Source: Streptomyces sp. NBC_00299
GTDB taxonomy: Bacteria; Actinomycetota; Actinomycetes; Streptomycetales; Streptomycetaceae
DNA: 64,000 bases
Reading direction: 5' to 3'
Assembly: GCF_036173045.1 (NCBI RefSeq)
Contig: NZ_CP108040.1
Coordinates: 1-64,000 of the forward strand
Numbering within the stretch: position 1 is the stretch's first letter; each line of letters starts with the position of its first letter. Below, in pieces: positions 1-8,517 of this stretch. A program made the position numbers and the translations under genes. Under the pieces are notes generated by a model that worked only from the letters and a program-made list of their open reading frames with translations, ran no database searches and had not been told where the DNA came from.

Positions 1-250
1 ATCGCTGCGCGATGTGCAAGCGAACCACCGCGCTGCGCGCGGTGGTTGCGCTCCGCCCGCGGGAGCGCTGGCGGAACGCTGCGCGTTCCGCTCAATCCGA
101 TTGCTGCGCAATCGGATTGACGCTCCGTCCGCTGCGCTCCCGGAGCTGCGGGACTTCGTCCCGCTGTCAGGCCTCCGCTTCGCTCCATCCTGACGGGGCG
201 AGTCCGCTGCGCTCCTCGCCTGACGGTCCTTCCGGCTGCGCCTCCAGAAC
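1..250. other. Archetypal Streptomyces telomere, tip missing
   Basis: A dense series of perfect palindromes is visible: 1-13, 23-47, 48-68, 71-91, 92-120 (13-bp stem), 122-146 and 148-164. Most have a TGC triloop, which is GCA on the other strand, the sheared-pair loop typical of Streptomyces 3-prime overhangs. From memory the order and the linker GTGCAAGCGAAC match the archetypal S. lividans-type telomere starting at its second palindrome. The first palindrome and a few flanking bases, about 20 nt, would be missing. Such ends are patched by terminal-protein-primed synthesis (Tpg/Tap). No tap or tpg gene is seen in this window. Confidence 0.9.
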
Positions 251-1149
251 CGTTGGGGCCCGCTCGCGCGGGCCAGGCTGGCTACGAGGGAGAGGGCCGA
301 TCGTGCGGGTTGGAGTGTAGTGAGTGCATCAGATTGAAACAGCATGTACCGTTGGCAGAAATATAGGTCTCCCTCACGGCCACTCGGAATCCCTCCATCA
401 ATTCCGATAGGAAGGGCCATGATGGCCGGTTGTCCTGAATCTACCGGACCAGATCCCGCGCTGATCAGCGATTCTGTACGCCGGGTGACGGAGTACCAGA
501 CAGCGGGCGTGAAGACCCGGTTGAGGCTGTTCGGCCTTCTCCTGGCCCAGAGCGTGGCTGACGACCTGGTGGCCGCGCTGGAAGCCGGGGGCGGTCTCCA
601 GGGCGCAGAGCGAGGTTGTCGAGCTGGACGGGATGGCGCCGGCCTCTCGGGGTGCGCTGTTCGCGGACGAGTGGGACGAAGGCGTTGCGGCGGTGAGCGA
701 AGATCTGGTGGGCATCGCGGATCGGGACGGGGTGCGGCGCGGCGGCAGGTCGGCCGGGGCTGCTGAGTTGGCCATACACATCGCGAGCGTGCGGCAGCGT
801 GAACGGGCGGACCTGGTACGGCTGGAGAGGTTCGCTGAGGGACCGTGCTGCCGGGCACGCACCCGGACACCACCGCGTGGCGCCGGGTGCTGGAGGCGCT
901 GGGCGAGGTCGGCGGTCTGGGCCGGCGCGGACGGTGGAGATGTCCAGCGGGGACGTCATCTTCTGCACGCGCGAGGCCGGGCACCACGCCCCGGACGACC
1001 CGCCGGGGTTCAAGCGCGGAAAGTCGGACGGGGCACCCGTCGGATGGCATCTCGCGGGCAGGTCGATTTTGAGTGACGCCGCGTGCGGCCTGCACCCCGC
1101 ACGCGGCCGTCTGAAAGCCACTAGAATTCAGCATCGGGGAGGCTCGGAA
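251..1149. other. Subterminal region without a supported gene
   Basis: Between the telomere palindromes and the helicase start I see no reading frame with a ribosome site and protein-like composition. The open frames on both strands have arginine- and alanine-rich shadow composition. The helicase frame is open upstream to 799 but has no good ribosome site before 1150. Confidence 0.5.
1078..1107. promoter_or_regulatory. Hairpin upstream of helicase
   Basis: A perfect 11-bp inverted repeat (GCCGCGTGCGG, 8-nt loop, CCGCACGCGGC) ends 42 nt before the helicase start. It could attenuate transcription, bind a regulator, or be a further subterminal palindrome. There is no T-tract. Confidence 0.5.
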
Positions 1150-3831
1150 ATGTCAGCTATTCAGCTCAAGGAACACCAGGTCGACCAGAAGTCAGCGTTC
1201 CGGAAATGGGTGAAATTCTCTGCAAGATCATCTGTGCCCCCGGAGGGGGCGCGCGGCACAATCGTGTCAGCGACCGGTTCAGGCAAGACGATCACGGCTG
1301 CCGCGTGCGCGCTGGAGTGCTTCCCGGGCGGTCGGATCCTCGTGACCGTGCCGACCCTGGACCTACTCGCGCAGACCGCCCAGGCGTGGCGCCTGGTGGG
1401 CCACCGGGCCCCGATGGTCGCGGTGTGCTCGCTGGAGAACGACCCCGTGCTGAACGAGTTGGGGGTGCGCACCACTACGAACCCGATCCAGCTCGCCCTG
1501 TGGGCAGGGTCCGGGCCCGTGGTCGTGTTCGCCACGTACGCCTCCCTGGTGGACCGCGAGGACATCGACGCACCTGTGGGCCAACGGAAGGTCCGCGGGC
1601 CGCTGGAGGCCGCTCTGGCAGGCGGGGAGCGGCTGTACGGGCAGCAGATGGACGGCCTCGACCTCGCGATCGTGGATGAGGCCCACGGAACCGCCGGCGA
1701 TCTCGGGCGGCCCTGGGCAGCGATCCACGACAACGCCCGCATCCCCGCCGACTTCCGGCTCTACCTCACCGCCACCCCGCGCATCCTCGCCGCGCCCCGG
1801 CCGCAGAAGGGCACCGGCGGCCAGGAGGCGGAGATCGCGACCATGGCCGACGACCCGGACGGCACCTACGGCGCGTGGCTCGCAGAGCTCGGACTCTCAG
1901 AGGCGATCGAGCGCGAAATCCTCGCCGGATTCGAGATCGACGTCCTGGAGATCCGCGACCCCTCCCCCGTCCTCGGAGAGTCCGAGGAGGCGCGGCGCGG
2001 CCGGCGCCTGGCCCTGTTGCAGACCGCGCTCCTGGAGCACGCCGCCGCGCACAACCTCCGCACGGTGATGACGTTCCACCAGAAGGTGGAAGAGGCCGCG
2101 GCGTTCGCGGAGAAGTTGCCGGAGACCGCTGCCGAGCTCTACGTCAACGACGCCACAGGCGACGACCTGGCCGCCGCCGACAAGCTGCCCTCGTCGTCGA
2201 TCGACGCGGAGTTCTACGAGCTGGAGACCGGCCGCCACGTCCCGCCGGACCGGGTGTGGTCGGCGTGGCTGTGCGGCGACCACCTCGTAGCCGAACGCCG
2301 CGAGGTACTCCGCCAGTTCGCCAACGGCATCGACGCCACCGGACGCCGGGTCCACCGCGCCTTCCTCGCCAGCGTCCGCGTGCTCGGGGAAGGCGTAGAC
2401 ATCACCGGCGAGCGCGGCGTGGAAGCCGTCTGCTTCGCCGACACCCGCAGCTCCCAGGTAGAAATCGTCCAGAACATCGGCCGCGCACTCCGCCTCAACA
2501 AAGACGGCACCACCAAGATCGCGCGCATCGTCGTGCCGGTCTTCCTGGAGCCTGGCGAGGACCCCACCGACATGGTCGCCAGCGCCAGCTTCCGGCCCCT
2601 CGTAGCCGTACTCCAGGGCCTGCGCTCACACGATGAACGCCTCGTCGAGCAACTCGCCTCCCGCGCCCTCACCCACGGCAAGCGCAAGGCCCACCTCCAG
2701 CGCGACGAAGACGGGCAGATCGTCGGGGCCGGCAGCGAAAGCGACGGCGAGGACCAGGAGCAGGACGACACCAACGCCGCTGCCGAAGCAGCCCTGCTGC
2801 ACTTCTCGTCGCCGAGGGACGCGGCGACCATCGCCGCGTTCCTGCGCACCCGGGTCTACCGGCCCGAGTCGCTGGTGTGGCTGGAGGGCTACCAGGCCCT
2901 CCTCCGCTGGCGGAAGAAGCACCACATCACCGGCCTCCACGCCGTCCCCTACGACACCGAGACCCAGGTCGGCGTCACCAAGGACTTCCCCCTCGGGCGT
3001 TGGGTGCACCAACAGCGCAAGGCGCTGCGGGCCGGGGAACTGGAGGACCGGCGCAAGGAACTGCTCGACGCGTCGGAGGCCGGGATGGTCTGGGAGCCGG
3101 GCGAAGAGGCATGGGAGGCCAAGCTCGCCGCGCTGCGGTCGTTCCGGCGGGCCACCGGGCACCTCGCGCCGCGTCAGGACGCGGTGTGGGGCGAGAGCGA
3201 AGCCGACGGCCTGGTACCCGTCGGGCAGCACATGGCCAACCTCCGCCGCAAAGGCGCGAAGAACGGCCTGGGCAAGGACCCGGAACGAGCCGCCGTGCGC
3301 GCGGCGCAGCTCACCGAGATCGACCCGGACTGGGACTGCCCCTGGCCGCTCGACTGGCAGCGCCACTACCGCGTACTCGCCGACCTCGTCGACGCCGACG
3401 GCCACCTGCCCGACATCGCCCCCGGCGTACTCATGGACGGCGACGACATCGGCAAGTGGCTCCAACGGCAGAAGAATCCGGCCATCTGGACGCAGCTGTC
3501 CGCGGAACAGCAGGAGCAGCTGTCTGCGTTGGGCATCACACCCCTCGAGGCTCCAGCCCCAGCGGCCGCGGCCGGTCGCACGGCGAAGGGCCCGAGCAAA
3601 GCGCAACAGGCCTTCCAACGCGGCCTGACAGCCCTCACGCAGTGGGTCGAACGAGAAGGCACCCACCGGCCAGTACCAAGAAGCCACAGCGAGCAGATCA
3701 CACTCGACGGCGAGACAGAACCGGTGACCGTCAAGCTCGGCGTATGGGTCACCAACACCAAAACCCGCCGCCACAAGCTCAGCGCAGACCAGCTCGCCGC
3801 ACTACGGGAACTGGGCATGCAGTGGGCGTAA
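1150..3831 (+). CDS. TtrA-like telomere-adjacent SF2 helicase
   Basis: The predicted protein has 893 residues and is a superfamily 2 DNA helicase. Visible motifs are Walker A SATGSGKT near residue 40, DEAH box VDEAHGT, motif III-like LYLTATPRI and a C-terminal helicase lobe ending around NIGRALRLN. After an acidic linker come three helicase-associated (HA) repeats, seen as W-x-L-x-F-x-A-T-G-type segments, in the last 300 residues. The start was chosen because GGGAGG lies just upstream of the ATG. Helicases of this build (TtrA family) sit next to Streptomyces telomeres and have been linked to transfer of linear replicons. Position and domain order support that assignment; orthology was not tested. 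Confidence 0.85.
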   Translation: MSAIQLKEHQVDQKSAFRKWVKFSARSSVPPEGARGTIVSATGSGKTITAAACALECFPGGRILVTVPTLDLLAQTAQAWRLVGHRAPMVAVCSLENDPVLNELGVRTTTNPIQLALWAGSGPVVVFATYASLVDREDIDAPVGQRKVRGPLEAALAGGERLYGQQMDGLDLAIVDEAHGTAGDLGRPWAAIHDNARIPADFRLYLTATPRILAAPRPQKGTGGQEAEIATMADDPDGTYGAWLAELGLSEAIEREILAGFEIDVLEIRDPSPVLGESEEARRGRRLALLQTALLEHAAAHNLRTVMTFHQKVEEAAAFAEKLPETAAELYVNDATGDDLAAADKLPSSSIDAEFYELETGRHVPPDRVWSAWLCGDHLVAERREVLRQFANGIDATGRRVHRAFLASVRVLGEGVDITGERGVEAVCFADTRSSQVEIVQNIGRALRLNKDGTTKIARIVVPVFLEPGEDPTDMVASASFRPLVAVLQGLRSHDERLVEQLASRALTHGKRKAHLQRDEDGQIVGAGSESDGEDQEQDDTNAAAEAALLHFSSPRDAATIAAFLRTRVYRPESLVWLEGYQALLRWRKKHHITGLHAVPYDTETQVGVTKDFPLGRWVHQQRKALRAGELEDRRKELLDASEAGMVWEPGEEAWEAKLAALRSFRRATGHLAPRQDAVWGESEADGLVPVGQHMANLRRKGAKNGLGKDPERAAVRAAQLTEIDPDWDCPWPLDWQRHYRVLADLVDADGHLPDIAPGVLMDGDDIGKWLQRQKNPAIWTQLSAEQQEQLSALGITPLEAPAPAAAAGRTAKGPSKAQQAFQRGLTALTQWVEREGTHRPVPRSHSEQITLDGETEPVTVKLGVWVTNTKTRRHKLSADQLAALRELGMQWA

Positions 3832-3882
3832 CGCAGTCCGGCCGTCGGGCCGTTGAACCGGACGGATTCCCACAGCACGCAG

Positions 3883-3911
3883 GGACCCCAGGCCGCAGAT
3901 GCCCGGGGTCC
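3883..3911 (+). terminator. Terminator after helicase gene
   Basis: A GGACCCC / GGGGTCC stem with a 15-nt loop lies about 50 nt after the helicase stop and is followed by CTGCTGTTTC. It is a typical high-GC terminator without a long T-run. Confidence 0.5.
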
Positions 3912-4045
3912 TGCTGTTTCATCTCGGGGCGAAGACCGCTCTCGCGATACGGGTCAGAGCCGATGCCCTGTCCCCAAGTGGCTCTTTCTGCGCGACTCGT
4001 TCTGACGGTCGTCTGCCGCGCCGTGGAAGGCCTTGGGCTGGGGAA

Positions 4046-4090
4046 CGCCGGAGGGCTCCCGCCGCTGGATACGGCGGGAGCCCTCCGGCG
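4046..4090. terminator. Strong bidirectional terminator
   Basis: A perfect 19-bp stem with a 7-nt loop (CTGGATA) lies between the convergent helicase and XRE genes, 17 nt after the XRE stop on the minus strand. Confidence 0.85.
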
Positions 4091-4107
4091 TCCGAGTGAG
4101 GTGGGGA

Positions 4108-4797
4108 TCAGTCCTCTCGCCGTACGACGGTGCGCATGGGGCGCGGCCGGATGACGCGCCGGGTGGCGGAGTGCTGCAGGGACTTGGCGGTGATCTTCTC
4201 GCGCCTGCGGCCGGCGTCCAGGACGCGGCGGGCCTCGAGCCACTCGTGGTACTCGGGGTCGCTGGAGTCCATGAGGAGGCCGGCGAGGATGCCCTTGACC
4301 GCGTCCTCGGTGGGCAGGATCTTGCCGCTGAGGGCCTCCGAGATCGTGCTCTGGGAGATGGGGACGTGGGCCTCGCGTGCGCGGGAGACCATCGTCTTGT
4401 ACGGGGGGTTGCCCCGCCACAGGCGCAAGTCGCCCAGCGCGATGGCGTATTCGGCCTGGTTCACGACGTGGGTGGGTCGCTGGCGCTGGTATGCGGCGCG
4501 CTGGGTGCGGTCGACGGGGACGCCGGCGGCCTGGCGCTGTCGCTCGTTGGCGTACATCTCCCACATGGGGCGCCACTCGTTGGGGTCCTCGCCGAAGGCG
4601 GTGAGGTACTCCACCATGGTCTGCCAGGACGGGCAGCGGTTGGGGTCGGTGGCCCGGGACAGGGTCGCCGTCGACAGCCCGGTGATCTTGCTGATCTCCT
4701 TGAGGGTGAGGTCTTCGGGGCGCAGGGCGGCGAGTTCTTTGGCGAGCCGGGCGAACTTGCCGGTGATCTTGGTGTGGTCGCGCCTGGGACGTGCCAT
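4108..4797 (-). CDS. XRE-type helix-turn-helix regulator
   Basis: The 229-residue protein looks like a DNA-binding regulator with two helix-turn-helix segments. The first, near residues 27-45, is KEISKITGLSTATLSRA. The second, near 143-160, is PISQSTISEALSGKILPT. Between them is a stretch rich in basic and aromatic residues (NEWRPMWEMYANERQRQ). The start ATG is preceded by GGGAGGAACGACC, a strong ribosome site, although the frame is open further upstream. It ends at a strong terminator. Proteins with two such motifs are common on Streptomyces plasmids and chromosome arms. Target genes are unknown; the palindrome at 5487-5510 is one candidate operator. Confidence 0.75.
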   Translation of the reverse strand: MARPRRDHTKITGKFARLAKELAALRPEDLTLKEISKITGLSTATLSRATDPNRCPSWQTMVEYLTAFGEDPNEWRPMWEMYANERQRQAAGVPVDRTQRAAYQRQRPTHVVNQAEYAIALGDLRLWRGNPPYKTMVSRAREAHVPISQSTISEALSGKILPTEDAVKGILAGLLMDSSDPEYHEWLEARRVLDAGRRREKITAKSLQHSATRRVIRPRPMRTVVRRED

Positions 4798-4868
4798 GGT
4801 CGTTCCTCCCTTGAACCGGGAGTGCGGGAGGCAGGCGCACCGCGGGGTGCGCCTGCCTGCCGCACGTC

Positions 4869-5256
4869 TCAGTTCGCCCCTGCGGGCTGGTCGCCGGCCG
4901 GGGCCTGGGTGGAAGGGGGACGCGCTCGTCCGGCGTGAAGGCCGGGTGCTGGGCCTCACGCCGGCGCCGGCGACGGGCGCGGCGGTCGGCGATCGCGTAG
5001 GCGGCGACGGTGGCCGCGGCGCTGGTCTTGCCCGCCGCGACGATGACGGCCGTGGCCGTGGTCGAGTCGACGCCGGCGTGGATCAGGCCGAGCGCGGAGG
5101 CGCCGGCCAGGGCGAAGGAGCCGACCGCGATGCCGATCTTGGTGAGGATGCCGGGGATGCGGTTACCGGTGAAACCGAAACCGGTGTGCGCGGGAGCGTC
5201 TATAACGCATCCCCCGGCAGGGGAAAGGGGCGGAGCCCGCTCCAGTTGGTGATCAT
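4869..5256 (-). pseudogene. Small membrane protein, two frameshifts
   Basis: An ATG with a strong ribosome site (AAGGGAGG, 5265-5272) opens the reading MITNWSGLRPFPLPGDA, then meets TAG at 5200-5202. The neighbouring frame carries a hydrophobic segment (TKIGIAVGSFALAGASALGL) followed by an alanine-rich second segment and a basic tail, with no start codon of its own. A third frame gives a natural-looking end, STQAPAGDQPAGAN, then TGA at 4869. Restoring one base near 5203 and one C in the C-run near 4915 would join all three into a protein of about 128 residues. It is either a decayed gene or a place with two sequencing errors. Confidence 0.45.
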
Positions 5257-5486
5257 TTTCGGTGCCTCCCTTAGGCGCCTTACTCTCTGGTGACCCGGAC
5301 GAACCCCGTCCGTTTTCTTGCTGCACGCCGGGTTGCCCTCCGACGCATAAAAAGAATCGCACGGCCGTATACAGGACGACAAGTTCCTCTTCCAGCAGTC
5401 CGTAATAATGCTGCGAGTGATCATCACCAGCAATGTGGATCTTCACTGGATTCGTGGCCCATGCTTTTTTCCTGACGTCCGTTCAA

Positions 5487-5510
5487 AACCCGGATCCGGG
5501 GATCCGGGTT
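5487..5510. promoter_or_regulatory. Perfect 22-base inverted repeat, possible operator
   Basis: AACCCGGATCC, two G bases, then GGATCCGGGTT form a perfect 11+11 palindrome in otherwise non-coding, relatively AT-rich DNA about 230 nt upstream of the small membrane gene. It could be an operator for the neighbouring XRE regulator or a terminator for an unseen transcript. Confidence 0.4.
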
Positions 5511-5540
5511 GACCGGAGGTCGGAAGTATGTGCAGGCCAG

Positions 5541-5620
5541 AGCGTAAGTGGAGCTGTAAAATCCACTTAATCTACCGCTTCTGGAAGCGGGGTAAAGTCC
5601 AGTTCGAGTGGATCGAAATG
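5541..5620 (+). other. tRNA-Tyr-like structured segment
   Basis: Three hairpins stand in series: 5546-5568 (AAGTGGA/TCCACTT), 5575-5590 (CCGCTT/AAGCGG) and 5597-5613 (GTCCA, loop GTTCGAG, TGGAT). The first contains CTGTAAA, the anticodon loop expected for tRNA-Tyr(GUA). The second could be a class II variable arm. The third resembles a T-arm with its GTTCGAG loop. I cannot pair an acceptor stem, so this is not a normal tRNA. It may be a decayed tRNA, a viral-type tRNA or coincidence. Confidence 0.3.
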
Positions 5621-7670
5621 CGGGAAGTAGGCTACGCGTAAAGCCGGTCCGCCGAATCTCTCGCGCCCTAATCCCGTCAACACCTGCCTGCCTCCCCGTG
5701 AAGGCGTCACACTCGTCCGGGCGAGGAATTGAGACCGGATTCATTTCCCCCACCAGCAGAGATTTATTTTCTGGTTTTTCCATGAAAAAAGAGCCGCGGA
5801 AAATGAGAGATTCGGCAGGTCAGGGCGTTTTCCGGAATTCGTTTTTTCACGGCGTTCGGGTTTGTCCAAAATTGAGGTCTCACCTTGCAAGTAATCACTG
5901 ACAAGTTCAGCCTTGAGACCACGAACTGCCAGGAGCGCCCGCTCCCGGAGGTTCGCCCTGAGGCGCCTTACTCGACCCGGACAGGCGCCCGTCCACCTGG
6001 CCATTGCCCTGGCCACGGCCGCGGTGCGCAGCCCCGCTGTGTGCCGCTCCGACTTGAGAAGACCGTTCAGCAGCAGCAATCCGCCCCGCGCAGCGCCGGG
6101 CCGGCGAGACACGACAGGCGAAGGAGGACAGCGGCATGGAGACACCAACCGCCCTGATGACAGTGGTCGTACTGGCAGCCACCACCGCTCACAGCGTCCT
6201 TCTGCCCATCGCGCACCCCTCACCGGGCACCCGGCTGGCCCGCACAGGCGCCGCCCGGCGCCCCTTGCCCTCCCCCGGCTGGTCCGGGCCAGGACGAGGA
6301 CGACGCCGATGGCCCGAGCAGCTCCACCCAGGGAGCGGCCCCCGCAGGCGGCCCAGCCGGCCGTAGCGCACCGGTCCGTGAAGGCCGCGTCCCGCCGCCG
6401 ACGGACACTCTGCTGAACCACCCCCGGCTGCCCCCACCGCGGACAGCCACCCGCCGGGCACCACAGCGCCACGCTGCCAAGCCCCGGCAAGGCCCGTGAG
6501 GAACAACCGGGCACGCACCCGCTGCGCCACACGGGCCGCATCACCTGCCTTGCGGAGCAGACTCCCCGCGCGCCAACCCCGCCCACGCACGCCGGCCGCA
6601 ATGCCCCCACAGGCCGCGCCCCGGCGTCCGCCCGCACCCAGCCCTCAGGACGCACCTGGGCCAAGGCACCAGTCACGCCTCCTGCCGCAGGACCTGGCGC
6701 GCCGCCCACCCCTGTGAGCACTCTCAGGCCAACAGGCCGGTTGCAGAGCTCCTTGCGGCCACTGAGGGCCTCAGCAAGCTTGTTCCGGAGCCTTCTTCCG
6801 CAGGAAAGCCTCTGCAGGCTTCCGCTTGCCCGGCGAACTCCCTCGCGTGCAGCGCCAGACGCTCAGACGCCGCCCCCCCCCTGCCCGCCACTTCCTGCCT
6901 GGCCGGCTACTCAGCACCGGAAAACAGGACCCACCGGGCCTGTTTCCGACGCCGGCCCAGCCCCGCGCCCCGCACGCCCTCACACAGCCCAGAAACCGCT
7001 CAGGGCCTCACGTCAGCCTGCACCCGCCAAGGGCTCCAGAAGACGCCTCGCCCGCACTCCTCAGCAGCTGCTCTCTCGCGCGCCCGCCGGCCACCGCCGA
7101 TGCCGGCAGCGCCCCCAGCTGGCGTCCTCTGCTACCCCGCCACCAGACCCCGCTGCCGTCACGTGACGACGCCGGTGTGCCCTCCGCCGTCACCCCGCAA
7201 CGCCCCCACATCAGCATTGAAAGCGACTACACGCGTCAGAGACAGCCACATGCGCTCAACAGCCGCTTCGCGCCCGACTGTTGCCCTTGGGCCGGCAACC
7301 ACCCCCAACCGGCCTCTCGCCTTCTCTGCGAACCATTTCCTTTCCCCGCCATCCGCTTCCCGGCCGGCCACCGGCCCGCTGCACGGGCTCAGTTCTTCCA
7401 CGACTTTCGGATACCTTCACCCGATACCGGCACGCTCTCCCGCATCCCCTCGCAGACCCCTCTGCCCCGCAGCCGACTCTCGCCGAGCCGCCGCGCCGCG
7501 GCGGCTGCGTCCGGGCATGCGGCACAACCAGTCGCTGCCGACAACAGACCACGAGGCAGGCAGAACAAAGCCAGCAGGGCACCAAAACGCCGAGACCAGC
7601 GGCCATTGCGCGGCGGGGCCGAACCAACCGGCCAAGGCCTTCTTGAGAGCACCTTTTGCAAGGAAAAGGC
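5621..7670. other. Two-kilobase coding desert with strand-biased composition
   Basis: Apart from one possible small gene at 6136, none of the frames here has protein-like composition. From about 6200 the plus strand is strongly C-rich and G-poor, and the translations are proline/arginine or glycine/valine/tryptophan runs. Short inverted repeats such as AAGCCTCTGCAGGCTT near 6813 occur. It may hold the left end of the transposon that starts further right, or relics of genes. Confidence 0.4.
6136..6366 (+). CDS. Possible small membrane or secreted protein
   Basis: A 76-residue frame begins with ATG preceded by AAGGAGGACAGCGGC, an excellent ribosome site. Residues 5-27 are hydrophobic (ALMTVVVLAATTAHSVLLPI), which would suit a membrane anchor or signal peptide. 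The rest is proline- and arginine-rich low-complexity sequence. Nothing else supports it and the surrounding region looks non-coding. I do not recognise the product. Confidence 0.3.
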   Translation: METPTALMTVVVLAATTAHSVLLPIAHPSPGTRLARTGAARRPLPSPGWSGPGRGRRRWPEQLHPGSGPRRRPSRP

Positions 7671-7703
7671 AGTGGGGGCGGTCCCATCGGGACCGCCCCC
7701 ACT
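7671..7703 (-). terminator. Terminator of the transposition operon
   Basis: A perfect 15-bp stem with an ATC loop (AGTGGGGGCGGTCCC and its complement) lies 71 nt beyond the stop of the minus-strand ATPase gene. Confidence 0.85.
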
Positions 7704-7773
7704 GTTCACGGACCCGGCGCCAGACCCAGACCGAGGGCCTGCGGACACGTCTGCGGAAACCCTCGCGTGGTCG

Positions 7774-8517
7774 TCAGGCAAGGCGGCTGAAGGCCCAGCG
7801 CAGCAGCTCCTGGTCCACGCGGGGGCGGCCGGTGCGGGCCAGGGCGGTGCGGGTGTGGGCGGTCAGCTGGGCCCAGGCGCGGAAGTTGCCGTGTGCGGCG
7901 TGGCTGTCGGCGAAAGTGATGTCGTCGGGGTCGGCGTCGGCCCAGACCGGGTGGAACAGGGGGATGGCCTCGAGGACTTCGCTGGGGGTGAGGCGGGTGA
8001 AGTGCTGCCAGATGAAGATGCGGGAGGAGAGCATCGGTTCGCGGCGCAGCACGGTGTGGCATCCCTCCCCGCCGACGAAAATAATCGCGAGCTGGGTTGA
8101 GGGTTCGTCCCACAGATAGCGGAAGTATTCGAACGCCTCCCCGTTGAGCCACTGGGCCTCGTCCACCAGGAAGGTGCGAGGGCGTTCAGCCAGAGCGGTT
8201 TTCAGCAGACGGTCGAATTCGCTGGGGTGGCGCGGCGGTTCACCGGCCAGGTCGAGCGCGGTGAACAGTTCGTAGCGCACCGCGCGGGCGGTGGGCCGGG
8301 CACGGAAGGTGATCTTGCGGACGTCCTCGCTGGGTTCGAGTGCGCGCAGGCAGGTGTTGACGGCGAGGGTCTTGCCGAAGCCGGCGCCGCCGTGGATGCA
8401 CATCATGGCGCGGGCAGCGGCGGTATCGGTGATGTTCTCCCGGGCGGTGAGCAGGGCGCGGGTGGTGACCACGGACGCATCGGGCAGGTCGACGTACTGG
8501 TAGGTGGCCGCGGTCAC
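7774..8517 (-). CDS. TniB/TnsC-like transposition ATPase
   Basis: A 247-residue AAA+ ATPase of the MuB/TniB/TnsC type, which picks target DNA and activates the DDE transposase. Walker A is GGAGFGKT (about residues 44-51), Walker B TFLVDEAQWL (about 115-124), followed by a sensor region SSRIFIWQHFTRLTPSEV and a conserved C-terminal segment HGNFRAWAQLTAHT. Its start overlaps the transposase stop by four bases (ATGA), so translation is probably coupled. It ends before a strong terminator. It is clearly homologous to the C-terminal half of the fusion protein encoded upstream. Confidence 0.85.
   Translation of the reverse strand: MTAATYQYVDLPDASVVTTRALLTARENITDTAAARAMMCIHGGAGFGKTLAVNTCLRALEPSEDVRKITFRARPTARAVRYELFTALDLAGEPPRHPSEFDRLLKTALAERPRTFLVDEAQWLNGEAFEYFRYLWDEPSTQLAIIFVGGEGCHTVLRREPMLSSRIFIWQHFTRLTPSEVLEAIPLFHPVWADADPDDITFADSHAAHGNFRAWAQLTAHTRTALARTGRPRVDQELLRWAFSRLA

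Noticed and set aside
3779-5446. A 555-codon minus-strand frame spanning the XRE gene and the region upstream
   Set aside because: Most of it is a shadow of the XRE gene; only its 5-prime part carries the hydrophobic segment treated as a broken small gene.
5541-5620. Functional tRNA gene
   Set aside because: No acceptor stem and a mismatch next to the anticodon loop; kept only as a tRNA-like finding.
7100-8119. 339-codon plus-strand frame
   Set aside because: Proline/arginine/serine-rich, no ribosome site, crosses a strong terminator and overlaps the ATPase on the other strand.
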